A DNA stretch of 19,848 nt from Cuniculiplasma sp052315315. Lineage in GTDB: Archaea; Thermoplasmatota; Thermoplasmata; Thermoplasmatales; Thermoplasmataceae. The notes under the pieces are model-generated. The model was not told the DNA's origin. It saw only the letters and a list, made by a program, of their open reading frames with translations, and made no database searches. Numbering within the stretch: the stretch's first letter is position 1; each line of letters starts with the position of its first letter. The stretch is taken from assembly GCA_052315315.1 (NCBI GenBank), contig JBLSDE010000032.1, positions 1-19,848 of the forward strand. Reading direction: 5' to 3'. This document shows positions 1-7,420 of this stretch, piece after piece. A program made the translations under genes and the position numbers.

Positions 1-25
1 ATATCTTTTTATCAAACTCTTCCAT
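1..25 (-). CDS. Possible 5' end of a gene leaving the window
   Basis: An ATG on the minus strand at 25-23 opens a frame that stays open to the window edge for eight codons (MEEFDKKI). It is proposed because a full Shine-Dalgarno sequence (AAAGGAGG, 42-35 on the minus strand) lies nine bases before it, which is good spacing. A second ATG at 32-30 reads only six codons before a TGA, so it is a poorer start. The product cannot be named from so few codons. The gene would diverge from the ABC transporter operon at 408. Confidence 0.3.
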
Positions 26-32
26 TATTCAT

Positions 33-60
33 TGCCTCCTTTGGTTGTTCTTAGGAGGCA
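33..60 (-). promoter_or_regulatory. Hairpin enclosing the Shine-Dalgarno of the left-edge gene
   Basis: TGCCTCCT and AGGAGGCA form a perfect 8-bp stem with a 12-base loop. Read on the minus strand, the 3' arm is the Shine-Dalgarno sequence of the start at 25, and the 5' arm is its exact complement. A TATA-like GGATAAA at about 80-88 would place the transcript start near 57-60, at the base of the hairpin. This could be a translational switch. On the plus strand the same bases could act as a terminator of an unseen gene. Confidence 0.4.
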
Positions 61-164
61 TCCTTTTATGTTTCATGAAATTTATCCATTGTTGATGGAG
101 TCATTTCATTTGTTCTTACACAAAATTCGGGATACTATCAACTCAAATCTATAGAGAATTAATA

Positions 165-400
165 TTGTTTCATTGGCTTTTCAAATTAATTAACAATGAC
201 AAAAGAATGAAAACAATGCAAATAATACAGTATTTCTAAAAATAAGAATGGAATCTGTGAGCAAACAATACTTTTTCACTGCAAAATAAGTTATTGAATA
301 TTATGCAAATTTGTCAAGTCCAAAGAAAACCACACAAAGGTTTGATGAGTCTAAATATCAATTGAGAATTTGGGAAATTTATATAACGATGTAAACATTG
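165..400. repeat. Diverged repeat, copy A (upstream of ABC operon)
   Basis: This intergenic stretch aligns with 9961-10185. Bases 165-236 align without gaps to 9961-10032 (about 64% identical by hand count). Bases 251-307 align without gaps to 10047-10103 (43 of 57 identical). The similarity then continues with small gaps to a shared promoter-like end, GTAAACATTG here and GTAAACATGG there. In the frame that is longest in the other copy, this copy has several stops (TAA, TGA, TAA), so it is not coding now. It could be a degenerate mobile element, a decayed coding fragment or a duplicated regulatory region. Otherwise I see no gene between 61 and 407. Confidence 0.55.
378..386 (+). promoter_or_regulatory. 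TATA box of the ABC transporter operon
   Basis: TTTATATAA is centred about 26 bases before the ATG at 408, the spacing expected of a leaderless archaeal transcript. It lies inside repeat copy A. Confidence 0.5.
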
Positions 401-407
401 CAACCTA

Positions 408-1361
408 ATGTCACCTAATGGGTCAATGGATTATGAGATCGAAGTAAAAGATCTTAGAAAGAGCTACGATGGAAGAAAGATGGCTCTAAACGGACTTACA
501 TTTCACGTTAAAAAGGGAGAAATATATGGATTGCTTGGAAAAAATGGGGCTGGAAAATCAACCTCAATAAAAATCATGACTACCCTCATAGGGTTTGACA
601 GTGGGGAGGTCACTATAAGCGGCTATGATATCAGAAGAGAGGGGGCAAAGGTACGAAGGGCAATAGGTGTTGTACAGCAGGAAGAATCCTTTGATTTCAC
701 CTCAGTTGAGAATAATTTTAAAATTACCGGTATGCTATGGGAAGTCCCAAAATCCCAGATTAAAGAGAGGATGGAACAACTTCTGGACTTATTTGGACTT
801 CAGGAGATGAGAAAAAAGAGGATGTATGACCTGAGTGGAGGACAAAAAAAGAGAGTCCAGGTGGCCAGAGAGTTCATGCACGATATGAAAGTCCTATTTT
901 TAGATGAGCCCACTGTTGGACTAGATCCAATAATGAGAAGAAAGATATTAAATTACATCAGGGAAAGGGCTTCAATGGGTTTGACAGTTTTGTTTACAAC
1001 ACAGAATCTTGAAGAAGCAGATATGATATGTGACAGGATTGGTATAATAAATGATGGAATTATAGTTGCTGAAGGAACATCTGATGAACTGAAACAGAAG
1101 TTTGGGACACTTAGGACATTAAAAGTTACTTCAGACCATGATCTGTCAACAAGGATTGAAGAAATAAAAAAGTCTCTTGATGCTTTCAATATAGAGGAGA
1201 TTGAAGTAAGAGAGAACGTGATAAACATCCTTGGTAAAAAAATAGATCGAAATCTACCAGAAATTCTTGATTCCGTATCTAAGATGAACATTTCCATTGA
1301 AAACGTCTCAATAGATAATCCAACGCTGGATGAAGTATTCATGAAGGTGGTACAAAAATGA
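408..1361 (+). CDS. ABC-2 type exporter ATPase (DrrA-like)
   Basis: ATP-binding subunit of a drug- or lipid-type ABC exporter; it would sit on the inner face of the membrane and power the permease encoded next. The 317-residue protein shows a Walker A GKNGAGKST at 44-52, Q-loop glutamines near 90-91, the signature LSGGQ at 142-146 and Walker B with DEPT at 166-169. The H-loop reads TTQNLEEAD, with Gln199 where most ABC ATPases have His; a Gln here is usual in the DrrA-like class and is not a sign of decay. The last 90 or so residues form the C-terminal extension common in this class. The start follows a TATA box at leaderless distance; ATG 426 is an alternative. The 3' end overlaps the permease gene by four bases (ATGA), so the two are translationally coupled. 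The substrate is unknown. Confidence 0.9.
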   Translation: MSPNGSMDYEIEVKDLRKSYDGRKMALNGLTFHVKKGEIYGLLGKNGAGKSTSIKIMTTLIGFDSGEVTISGYDIRREGAKVRRAIGVVQQEESFDFTSVENNFKITGMLWEVPKSQIKERMEQLLDLFGLQEMRKKRMYDLSGGQKKRVQVAREFMHDMKVLFLDEPTVGLDPIMRRKILNYIRERASMGLTVLFTTQNLEEADMICDRIGIINDGIIVAEGTSDELKQKFGTLRTLKVTSDHDLSTRIEEIKKSLDAFNIEEIEVRENVINILGKKIDRNLPEILDSVSKMNISIENVSIDNPTLDEVFMKVVQK

Positions 1362-2143
1362 AAATGCCTGCATTTGTTAGATTGACCATAAGGAATATCA
1401 TTGTAAACATTGATCCTGGAACGCTTATTTTTATGCTTGGATTACCGACATTATACCTCTTTGTGATGGGTTTTATGTTTCAGGGCATAGATCCCAATGG
1501 TGGGTTAAGCCTCGTATATAACGGTGTTAATGTTAAATATACCACATTTTTAGCCCCAGGAATTATTGCACTCCAGGCATTTACAGCGGGAAATGTGGGA
1601 GGAAGCATGCTGTGGTCTGACAGAAGATGGGGTATGTTCGAGCAGATCATGGTTGGTCCTTTCAGAAGATCAGAGTATTTACTTGGTATCATATTTGTTT
1701 CAATTTTATTTTCTCTAATAGGTTCTGCCATAATGATCGCTTTCGCCTTTACAATCCCTGTTCAATTTAAAATTACCCTTGCTGGAGTTGGATTGTTCGT
1801 CTTGACGATGATTGTTGGTACAATGCTCTTTTCATCCATCTTTCTTATAATTTCAGGTCTGGCAAAGTCCATGCAGGCGTATAATACTATCACCATACTT
1901 CTCTTCTTCCTGCTGGACTTTGCAAGCACTGCGTTTTACCCTATAACAAGCCAGACACCAGAGTGGTTACAGGTTATTGCAGGGGCAAATCCCTTAAGTT
2001 TCATTTCAAATATACTTAGAAGTTCATTCATATCAGGAGTAAATTCCTCCTCCCTATATTTCTCGGGAGTGCTTTTGATTGCAATGCTCATATTCTTTGG
2101 GATTTCTTTGAGAATATACAAGAACATCAGATCAGGGATATAA
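1358..2143 (+). CDS. ABC-2 type exporter permease
   Basis: Membrane subunit paired with the ATPase just upstream, whose stop it overlaps (ATGA). The 261 residues contain about six hydrophobic segments, the ABC-2 layout: one near 21-42, one near 66-85 and four more through the second half. Near residue 188 comes the hallmark STAFYPITSQTPEWLQ followed by GANPLSF, conserved before the last helices in DrrB/NodJ-type permeases. The end is basic (RIYKNIRSGI). It would form the export channel as a homodimer with two ATPases. No further gene follows on this strand; the MFS gene on the opposite strand ends 19 bases downstream, so the two units converge. Confidence 0.88.
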   Translation: MKMPAFVRLTIRNIIVNIDPGTLIFMLGLPTLYLFVMGFMFQGIDPNGGLSLVYNGVNVKYTTFLAPGIIALQAFTAGNVGGSMLWSDRRWGMFEQIMVGPFRRSEYLLGIIFVSILFSLIGSAIMIAFAFTIPVQFKITLAGVGLFVLTMIVGTMLFSSIFLIISGLAKSMQAYNTITILLFFLLDFASTAFYPITSQTPEWLQVIAGANPLSFISNILRSSFISGVNSSSLYFSGVLLIAMLIFFGISLRIYKNIRSGI

Positions 2144-2162
2144 TTACGTACTAAAAATAGGA

Positions 2163-3368
2163 TCAATTTTCCTGCAAAATACCAATTTTAATTTTATTTT
2201 CCTGAAAATTCAACCTGTACAAAATCAGTAGAAGAAAACTTACGGTTAAACAATTGACATATATTGCAAACCTTACGGAGATACAGACAACAGACAAAAA
2301 ATAGAAAAGTAGGAATATTGCTCTCATGAGATATACAAAAGAGGATATCCTAGTGTTGTACCTACCGATGAATCGATTTTCCACATTTCTCATTATCATT
2401 GTGTTTCTTAGTATTCTTGAGCTTCCGTTTCCAAGACCCAAGAATATGGACATTGAAAGGAATATGAATGGCGATTTAGTGATTGCAATCCCAAAAATTC
2501 CAATGGAAAATATTGAGAAAGGCAGCATGTACAATTTCCTTTTATCAAGATGCGGCTGTATTTTTGGAAATATAATGCCTGAGAAAAGCGCACTGAATGC
2601 ATAAATGGATCCTTCAATTGCTATGAAATTCGCTCCTCTGTGCAATTTCATGACAATGTAAATTGGGTAAAGGAAATTGCCCGTGACAACCATAATAAAT
2701 GGAATATTCATTATGATCGCAAATAAGGTAAGGGAACCATAATTTGAAATTTTAAAACCTTTCCCAGTCTCTGTTTTATTAGACTTCTGCAACGATGAAA
2801 CCGCGGTAAGGTGAATTGAAGGATCATAGGGAATGAATAATATAAGAAAAATGGAACTGAGGTCAATTAAAGATGAAATAATGAAGGAAGACCTGAAATT
2901 GATAAAACCGGATATCAAAAGGAACATAATACCGCCAAAAATGGAGGGCAATTGACCGAAAATTTCAGAATAGCCATTGATTTTAGATGTGTTCATGCCA
3001 TCCGAAAGATGCCTGAGAATTGAGTTTGTGGTGCTGTATGATACACCACTGAATAGCCCAAGCACGATTGATACTACATACATAATTATAAGCCTTGAAA
3101 AATCAAAAATTAAATAGGCAGAGATCAAAAATGATGATAATATGATCTGATTTAGAATTAGAATGTTTTTCTTATTTTTAGAATCCAGAAATCTTCCCAG
3201 AGGAATCTGCACTGCAATACCTAATAAAAGTCCTGTAAAATCACTCAATGCGAAATAGTCAATAGACAGGATTGATCTGGAGAAAAAGTACGATAGATAG
3301 ATTTCAGTCGAGAAATTTCCTATTATTATGAAGGTCTTTGAAAAAGCAGCATAAATATATTTTTCCAT
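2163..3368 (-). CDS. MFS family transporter
   Basis: A 401-residue integral membrane protein with about 12 hydrophobic segments, the standard major facilitator length. Between helices 2 and 3 it carries a motif-A-like loop (GRFLDSKNKKN, about 58-68), and a central basic, polar loop near 190-210 separates the two six-helix halves. It is most likely a secondary exporter or permease; the substrate cannot be told from sequence. The ATG is preceded by a TATA-like box 24 bases away, so the mRNA is probably leaderless. It diverges from a SufR-like regulator gene, and a palindrome lies between its TATA box and start codon, which suggests that the regulator controls it. Codon use and AT content look like those of neighbouring genes. 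Confidence 0.85.
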   Translation of the reverse strand: MEKYIYAAFSKTFIIIGNFSTEIYLSYFFSRSILSIDYFALSDFTGLLLGIAVQIPLGRFLDSKNKKNILILNQIILSSFLISAYLIFDFSRLIIMYVVSIVLGLFSGVSYSTTNSILRHLSDGMNTSKINGYSEIFGQLPSIFGGIMFLLISGFINFRSSFIISSLIDLSSIFLILFIPYDPSIHLTAVSSLQKSNKTETGKGFKISNYGSLTLFAIIMNIPFIMVVTGNFLYPIYIVMKLHRGANFIAIEGSIYAFSALFSGIIFPKIQPHLDKRKLYMLPFSIFSIGIFGIAITKSPFIFLSMSIFLGLGNGSSRILRNTMIMRNVENRFIGRYNTRISSFVYLMRAIFLLFYFLSVVCISVRFAIYVNCLTVSFLLLILYRLNFQENKIKIGILQEN

Positions 3369-3371
3369 AAC

Positions 3372-3385
3372 CTTTCATTTGAAAG
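3372..3385. promoter_or_regulatory. Palindromic candidate operator
   Basis: CTTTCATTTGAAAG is a perfect 14-bp inverted repeat (6-bp arms, TT centre). It covers positions -4 to -17 of the MFS gene, between its TATA box and ATG, where a bound protein would block initiation. The divergent neighbour encodes a winged-helix regulator, the obvious candidate to bind it. Confidence 0.45.
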
Positions 3386-3387
3386 AC

Positions 3388-3395
3388 ATTATAAA
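3388..3395 (-). promoter_or_regulatory. TATA box of the MFS gene
   Basis: On the minus strand this reads TTTATAAT, centred about 24 bases before the ATG at 3368, as in leaderless archaeal promoters. Confidence 0.5.
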
Positions 3396-3403
3396 TAATT
3401 CAA

Positions 3404-3421
3404 TTTATAAAGTTTATAAAG
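3404..3421 (+). promoter_or_regulatory. Tandem TATA-like repeats of the regulator gene
   Basis: TTTATAAAG occurs twice in direct succession (3404-3412 and 3413-3421). The second copy is centred about 24 bases before the ATG at 3441, so it is the likely TATA box of a leaderless transcript. The first copy may be a duplicated box or part of the regulator's own operator. Confidence 0.5.
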
Positions 3422-3440
3422 TGCAGATTTATATGGCATA

Positions 3441-4082
3441 ATGGAAAATGAAGGGTCTTATAGTGCGGAGAGAAAACTTTACGTTATACTGAGAAAGAAT
3501 GGTCCTTCCACACTGAATCAGATTAGCATTCAACTTGGGATGTCAAAAATGGGGGCTTTGAAATGGATCAACAAACTTGAGGCGCAGGGTAAGATAGAGA
3601 GAAGAGTAAAAAAACTTCATATGGGTAGACCTGCCTACGTCTTTTCTTTAACATCTGATTCAAACATGCCATCTGAAAATGCAGGGTCGGAAAGGATTCT
3701 TGTGGATCTTCTTGAGTTCATGAAAAGAATGAAACAAAATGAAATTGCGGAGCAGTTCCTGAGGCAAAGATATGAATTGCTCTACTCACAAGTATATAAA
3801 CAATTCCAGGGAAAAACTTTCGAGGACAAACTTAACATCCTGAGGGAGTTGAGGGAGAGGGACGGATATATGCCAGAGGTAAAGCAAAATCCCTCAGATA
3901 ATTACAATCTTGTTGAATATAACTGCCCCATTTTCAGAGTTTCATCTATTTTTCCAGTAGCATGTGAACTTGAAAGGAGATTGTTTGAGTCCCTTTTGAA
4001 TGCTGATGTTGAAAACTCTCACAGGCAAACAAATGGGAAAAATACCTGTGTTTTTAACATTAAGAAAATTAAAAATGATTGA
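3441..4082 (+). CDS. SufR-like winged-helix regulator with Fe-S cysteines
   Basis: Predicted DNA-binding regulator of 213 residues. Residues about 10-72 form a winged helix: an HTH near 23-48 (STLNQISIQLGMSKMGALKW) followed by a basic wing with GRPAYVF at 62-68. The C-terminal part matches the SufR/COG2345 pattern: NCPIF at 161-165, an acidic segment and a final Cys-Val-Phe-Asn-Ile. Cysteines 162, 175 and 203 give C-x12-C-x27-C; in related SufR proteins such cysteines bind an iron-sulfur cluster that controls DNA binding. A fourth cysteine, present in some members near 189, is Asp here. No suf genes lie nearby; the neighbour is a divergent MFS transporter, which may be a target along with its own promoter. 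Cluster binding is inferred from the family. Confidence 0.8.
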   Translation: MENEGSYSAERKLYVILRKNGPSTLNQISIQLGMSKMGALKWINKLEAQGKIERRVKKLHMGRPAYVFSLTSDSNMPSENAGSERILVDLLEFMKRMKQNEIAEQFLRQRYELLYSQVYKQFQGKTFEDKLNILRELRERDGYMPEVKQNPSDNYNLVEYNCPIFRVSSIFPVACELERRLFESLLNADVENSHRQTNGKNTCVFNIKKIKND

Positions 4083-4143
4083 CAGCGCTTAAAATCCAAA
4101 AGATTTAAGATAATGCATACATTCCCTTTACACAGGTGTTAAA

Positions 4144-4521
4144 TTGGGAAGATTTCAGGGAAGAACATCGACAAAGTTCACAGGCGGAAAATATAAAGAT
4201 TTCAGGTCAAAAAGAAGATCCGAGATAGGAAGGGAGCCAACGCTCACAAGAATAAACGCACCACAAAGAAAGGTTTTAAGAGTCAGAGGTGGAAACGTAA
4301 AGGTTGCTGCTTTGAACGACAGTGTTGCTAATGTGTATAACCCCAAGGAGAAGAAAACCGTAAGAACAAAGATAGTGACTGTTAAAGAAAATCCGGCAAA
4401 TCCCCATTTTGTCCAGAGAAACATAATGAATAAGGGCACCTTGATTGAAACTGAGGTCGGTATGGCCAGAATAACATCAAGGCCAGGTCAGGATGGGGTT
4501 ATTAACGCAGTGCTCGTATGA
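4144..4521 (+). CDS. rps8e: 30S ribosomal protein eS8
   Basis: Small-subunit ribosomal protein of the archaeal/eukaryotic S8e family, 125 residues, the usual archaeal length. The family's conserved blocks are all present: WQGR-like FQGR with TGGKYK near the start, KRRSEIGREPT, RVRGGN, ENPANPHFVQRNI and the C-terminal TSRPGQDGVINAVL. The protein is basic, as expected for rRNA binding. The start is a TTG preceded by AGGTG at Shine-Dalgarno distance; no ATG or GTG gives a full N-terminus. Its stop overlaps the start of the SRP19 gene by four bases, so a ribosomal and a secretion protein are made from one message. Confidence 0.96.
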   Translation: MGRFQGRTSTKFTGGKYKDFRSKRRSEIGREPTLTRINAPQRKVLRVRGGNVKVAALNDSVANVYNPKEKKTVRTKIVTVKENPANPHFVQRNIMNKGTLIETEVGMARITSRPGQDGVINAVLV

Positions 4522-4769
4522 AGATAACCTTATATTCACAATATTTTAATCCAAAGATAAGCAAACGCCTTGGAAGAAAGGTAAATGTTGAGGCGGCCAA
4601 AAAATTTTCTGATGAAAAATTGAATGAAATATTGAGGCAGTTGAAGGTTTTATACGAAGTAAGGGATGGAAGGTATCCCCGCGTTCCATATGAGAAATGT
4701 AAAATATACAACATAGATGCAAATATAAAAAAGAGTACTCTCATAAAGATTATTGAAAGAAGACTCTAA
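4518..4769 (+). CDS. srp19: Signal recognition particle protein SRP19
   Basis: Small RNA-binding protein of the archaeal signal recognition particle; it clamps the tips of 7S RNA helices 6 and 8 so that SRP54 can bind. The 83 residues match the family: LYSQYFNPKISKRLGRKV at the N-terminus (the IYP.Y.D....R..GR.V block), then KVLYEVRDGRYPRVPYEKC, then a basic C-terminus with Lys-rich helix IKKSTLIKIIERRL. The length is normal for Thermoplasmatales-type short forms. The ATG overlaps the eS8 stop (ATGA), implying translational coupling. It is the last gene of the unit and faces priL tail to tail. Confidence 0.92.
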   Translation: MKITLYSQYFNPKISKRLGRKVNVEAAKKFSDEKLNEILRQLKVLYEVRDGRYPRVPYEKCKIYNIDANIKKSTLIKIIERRL

Positions 4770-4831
4770 ATGCTTTGAAAAAAATTAGCTACGCGCACCA
4801 ATTGTAACTTGATGCAATCTGATTTGTTTTG

Positions 4832-4857
4832 ATCTCTTGCTTTAGAGATTATTTTTT
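4832..4857 (+). terminator. Candidate terminator after srp19
   Basis: ATCTCT and AGAGAT form a 6-bp stem with a six-base loop and are followed by a run of seven T. Archaeal termination relies mainly on T-tracts, so the T-run is the stronger signal. It lies in the 113-base gap between converging srp19 and priL. Confidence 0.4.
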
Positions 4858-4882
4858 TATTATTATACATACAATGAAATTA

Positions 4883-5866
4883 TTAAGCGCTTTTCTTTGA
4901 ATTTTGTTTTTTGATTCTGTAATAACTTAATGGATGCTTCATTTTAGGTGAATTGCATATTGGATCGTCATCCATATAACATAGATGATTTGAGCGAAGG
5001 GTTTCACATTTTGGCGGAATATACTTTATCCCGGAGATTTCACCAAGAATATGTTTTACTTGATATTCTGTAATTTTTCTACTGAAGTCAGGCACAGACG
5101 AAAATATTTTCATTATGTCCTCCTCAGGCATACCAACCTTACTTAGAAAAGATACCATTGCAAATCTTCCCATGTGAGGTATATTCACGCCATTCTTCGC
5201 ATCTGATATAAAATGAAGAATACATGGCGGAAATGCCGAGATGTCAACATCACCCAGATCCACAGGAGTTAGTAATTTTTTTGCATTCTCCCTGATGGCT
5301 TCCAAATCATGAAGGTAATAATCGAAATATTTAACCGCAATTTCTCTATCTATTTCCTCAATAGTATCTTTCATCAATAGAACTGCATATTCCCTGATTA
5401 TTTTGTCAATCTTGTTCTTGTTTGACAGTACCCCGTTGTCCTTAAAAGACTGATATACAAGTCTGAAATTACTTCCACTTATCCTTGAACAAGATTTTGT
5501 GAAGATTGGCACTCTTGAAATATAGTAATTTCCAGAAGATGAATATTCCATAGGGATTCCCAGTCTTTCTGCCACGATTGAAAGTTCTTCAGCACTTGTC
5601 TTTGACAGCGATTCTTCCATGCTGTCCCTTATATTGTATATGGCTCTTGATGTAAAAGAATCAACATCTATCACTCTTAATATCCAGAGTGTAAGAGCCG
5701 TGTTTATCTTCCATTCATTTCTGGTGAGATCAAAAAGGTTGCTTTTTGGGTATGCCCCTTTGTCCAATATTTTCTTGAGAAACTGAATTATCTGGTCAAT
5801 TATTTCTGATGTTTCCCCGAACATATCAGAGAATCCCTGAGTGACCTCTCTGACCTTATCTTCCAT
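4883..5866 (-). CDS. priL: DNA primase large subunit PriL
   Basis: Regulatory subunit of the archaeal/eukaryotic primase, which with PriS makes the RNA primers for replication. From the ATG at 5866 it has 327 residues. Four cysteines fit the conserved 4Fe-4S site of the C-terminal domain: one in FPPCI (215) and three in the tail (287, 296, 304, the last within DDDPICN). The segment HMGRFAMVSFLSKVGM and the final MKHPLSYYR are also typical. The N-terminal half is the helical PriS-binding domain and is poorly conserved. A TTG at 5884 would add six residues; I prefer the ATG. It is the last gene of the pepQ-ggt-priL unit, close behind the ggt stop, so a replication gene is driven by a peptidase-gene promoter. 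Confidence 0.9.
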   Translation of the reverse strand: MEDKVREVTQGFSDMFGETSEIIDQIIQFLKKILDKGAYPKSNLFDLTRNEWKINTALTLWILRVIDVDSFTSRAIYNIRDSMEESLSKTSAEELSIVAERLGIPMEYSSSGNYYISRVPIFTKSCSRISGSNFRLVYQSFKDNGVLSNKNKIDKIIREYAVLLMKDTIEEIDREIAVKYFDYYLHDLEAIRENAKKLLTPVDLGDVDISAFPPCILHFISDAKNGVNIPHMGRFAMVSFLSKVGMPEEDIMKIFSSVPDFSRKITEYQVKHILGEISGIKYIPPKCETLRSNHLCYMDDDPICNSPKMKHPLSYYRIKKQNSKKSA

Positions 5867-5887
5867 TGGGCCTAGAACTTCCAAAAT

Positions 5888-7420
5888 TCACACCCCCGGG
5901 ATTGCAAAACCATCCCCCCTTAAATCTGCGCCTCCATTAATCACCCCTGAGTCCAGATATACTAATACCTGAGAATGGCCGAACAGATGATCTCCGTATT
6001 CCAATTCTTTCACATTTTTAAAAAGGTCCTTCAATCGATTCACTCCTTTGAAACCTCTTTCGTAGTAAAGTGTATCATTTTGCTCGTAAATTGTTCCAGG
6101 AAATACAGCTCTTGGCAGTTCTATACTCTTTTGAGCCTTAATATTATTGGTTATATGATCAATCAATAAAGCGTGGACTTGAGGCTGAATATCACCACCC
6201 ATTGTCCCCAAGGAAAAAAATGGGTTCCTATCTTTGAGACCTATACTTGCAGACAAGGTGTGAAAAGTCCTCTTTTCAGGCTCAAGGGAATTCCTGGAAT
6301 GAGGATCCAGACTGAAATATGAACCTCGATTCTGAAGGGTGAATCCAGTGCCTGTTGGCATCACCAGCGATCCAAAACCCAGGTAATTACTCTGTATCAT
6401 GGAAATTATTTCACCATTTTTATCTCCAACTGTGAAATATGTTGTGTCTCCATCATCCTTTTCCCTGAATGATCCTACTCTTTCATCCTTTCTTCTCCAC
6501 TTGCCACTAATGATTGTGTCGTTGTCCAAACTGTACCTCTCCGGATCACCGATGAAATTCCTCCTGAATTCCATAGCTTCAAGCCCGGATCTATAGAATT
6601 CGGTCAAATCATTGGCACCGGAATCCTGATACAACTTTAACCATGCCAAAACCGTTGAACCCTGACTATTTGGAGGTGTTTCATAAATTGTGCAATCACC
6701 ATAATTGAGTTTCATGGGCTCCTGAATAAGATTTCTGTGATTCTTTAGATCGTAGTCATCCATTATAATATTTTTATCTGCGAAACCTTCTATTATTTTA
6801 TCCGCTAGGTATCCATTATAAAAGGAATCCGGGTCTTCTGAAATAGCCCTGAGGGTTTTTCCCAAATTACCCTGCCTGAATATATCACCTGGTTTAATCT
6901 CTCCATATTTATAAGTTGCCAGCCATTCCCTATCTTTTGAATAAGGAATTGATCTTTTTATTGAATCCACGTAATTTAAAGTTACCGGGAAACCCTCTTC
7001 AGCATAATATATGGCATCCCTCAAAAGATCCTTAAAATCCATTGACCCATAGTTTTTCCAGAGGTCGATCCACGATTTAACAAGACCTGGAACATTTATG
7101 GCACTCATTTCTCCATGTCGAGGTATGGATTCAAAACCAAGGTTTTTATAGTAATCTATAGAGACATTGTGAGAAGATTTTCCAGAACCATTAATAACGA
7201 AAATGTGGTCTTTTACTCTCCCTAGAATGAAGCCATCTCCCCCCAATCCGCATAGGTTATTCTGCACTACGCATAATACAGCACTTGTCGATATGGCAGC
7301 ATCTGCAACATTCCCACCATCGTTCAATATTCTGTTTCCGGAAAGAGATGAAAGAATGCTTGATGATGCGACTATGTGACTTTTTGAATAAACCTCAGGA
7401 CGGAATGTGTCTAAGGACAT
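5888..7420 (-). CDS. ggt: Gamma-glutamyltransferase-like Ntn hydrolase
   Basis: Member of the gamma-glutamyltranspeptidase superfamily, 510 residues from the ATG at 7420. These enzymes cut themselves before a Thr that becomes the nucleophile: here GDTTYFTVGD, with Thr326 the predicted nucleophile. Other family signatures are GGNVADAAI (36-44), NNLCGLGGDGF (54-64), PPNSQGS and the oxyanion MGGD (407-410). The residues that hold the glutamyl group in classical GGT are not conserved: the Arg-containing GREKAP-like loop reads NGSGKSS, and the acidic NDEMDDF region reads LQNRGSYF, as in the GGT-like (YwrD or acylase) branch. Hydrolysis of a gamma-glutamyl or related amide is likely; transpeptidation is doubtful. 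I see no signal peptide. It overlaps the pepQ stop by one base (TGATG), which is why I chose ATG over the TTG one codon earlier. Confidence 0.88.
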   Translation of the reverse strand: MSLDTFRPEVYSKSHIVASSSILSSLSGNRILNDGGNVADAAISTSAVLCVVQNNLCGLGGDGFILGRVKDHIFVINGSGKSSHNVSIDYYKNLGFESIPRHGEMSAINVPGLVKSWIDLWKNYGSMDFKDLLRDAIYYAEEGFPVTLNYVDSIKRSIPYSKDREWLATYKYGEIKPGDIFRQGNLGKTLRAISEDPDSFYNGYLADKIIEGFADKNIIMDDYDLKNHRNLIQEPMKLNYGDCTIYETPPNSQGSTVLAWLKLYQDSGANDLTEFYRSGLEAMEFRRNFIGDPERYSLDNDTIISGKWRRKDERVGSFREKDDGDTTYFTVGDKNGEIISMIQSNYLGFGSLVMPTGTGFTLQNRGSYFSLDPHSRNSLEPEKRTFHTLSASIGLKDRNPFFSLGTMGGDIQPQVHALLIDHITNNIKAQKSIELPRAVFPGTIYEQNDTLYYERGFKGVNRLKDLFKNVKELEYGDHLFGHSQVLVYLDSGVINGGADLRGDGFAIPGV

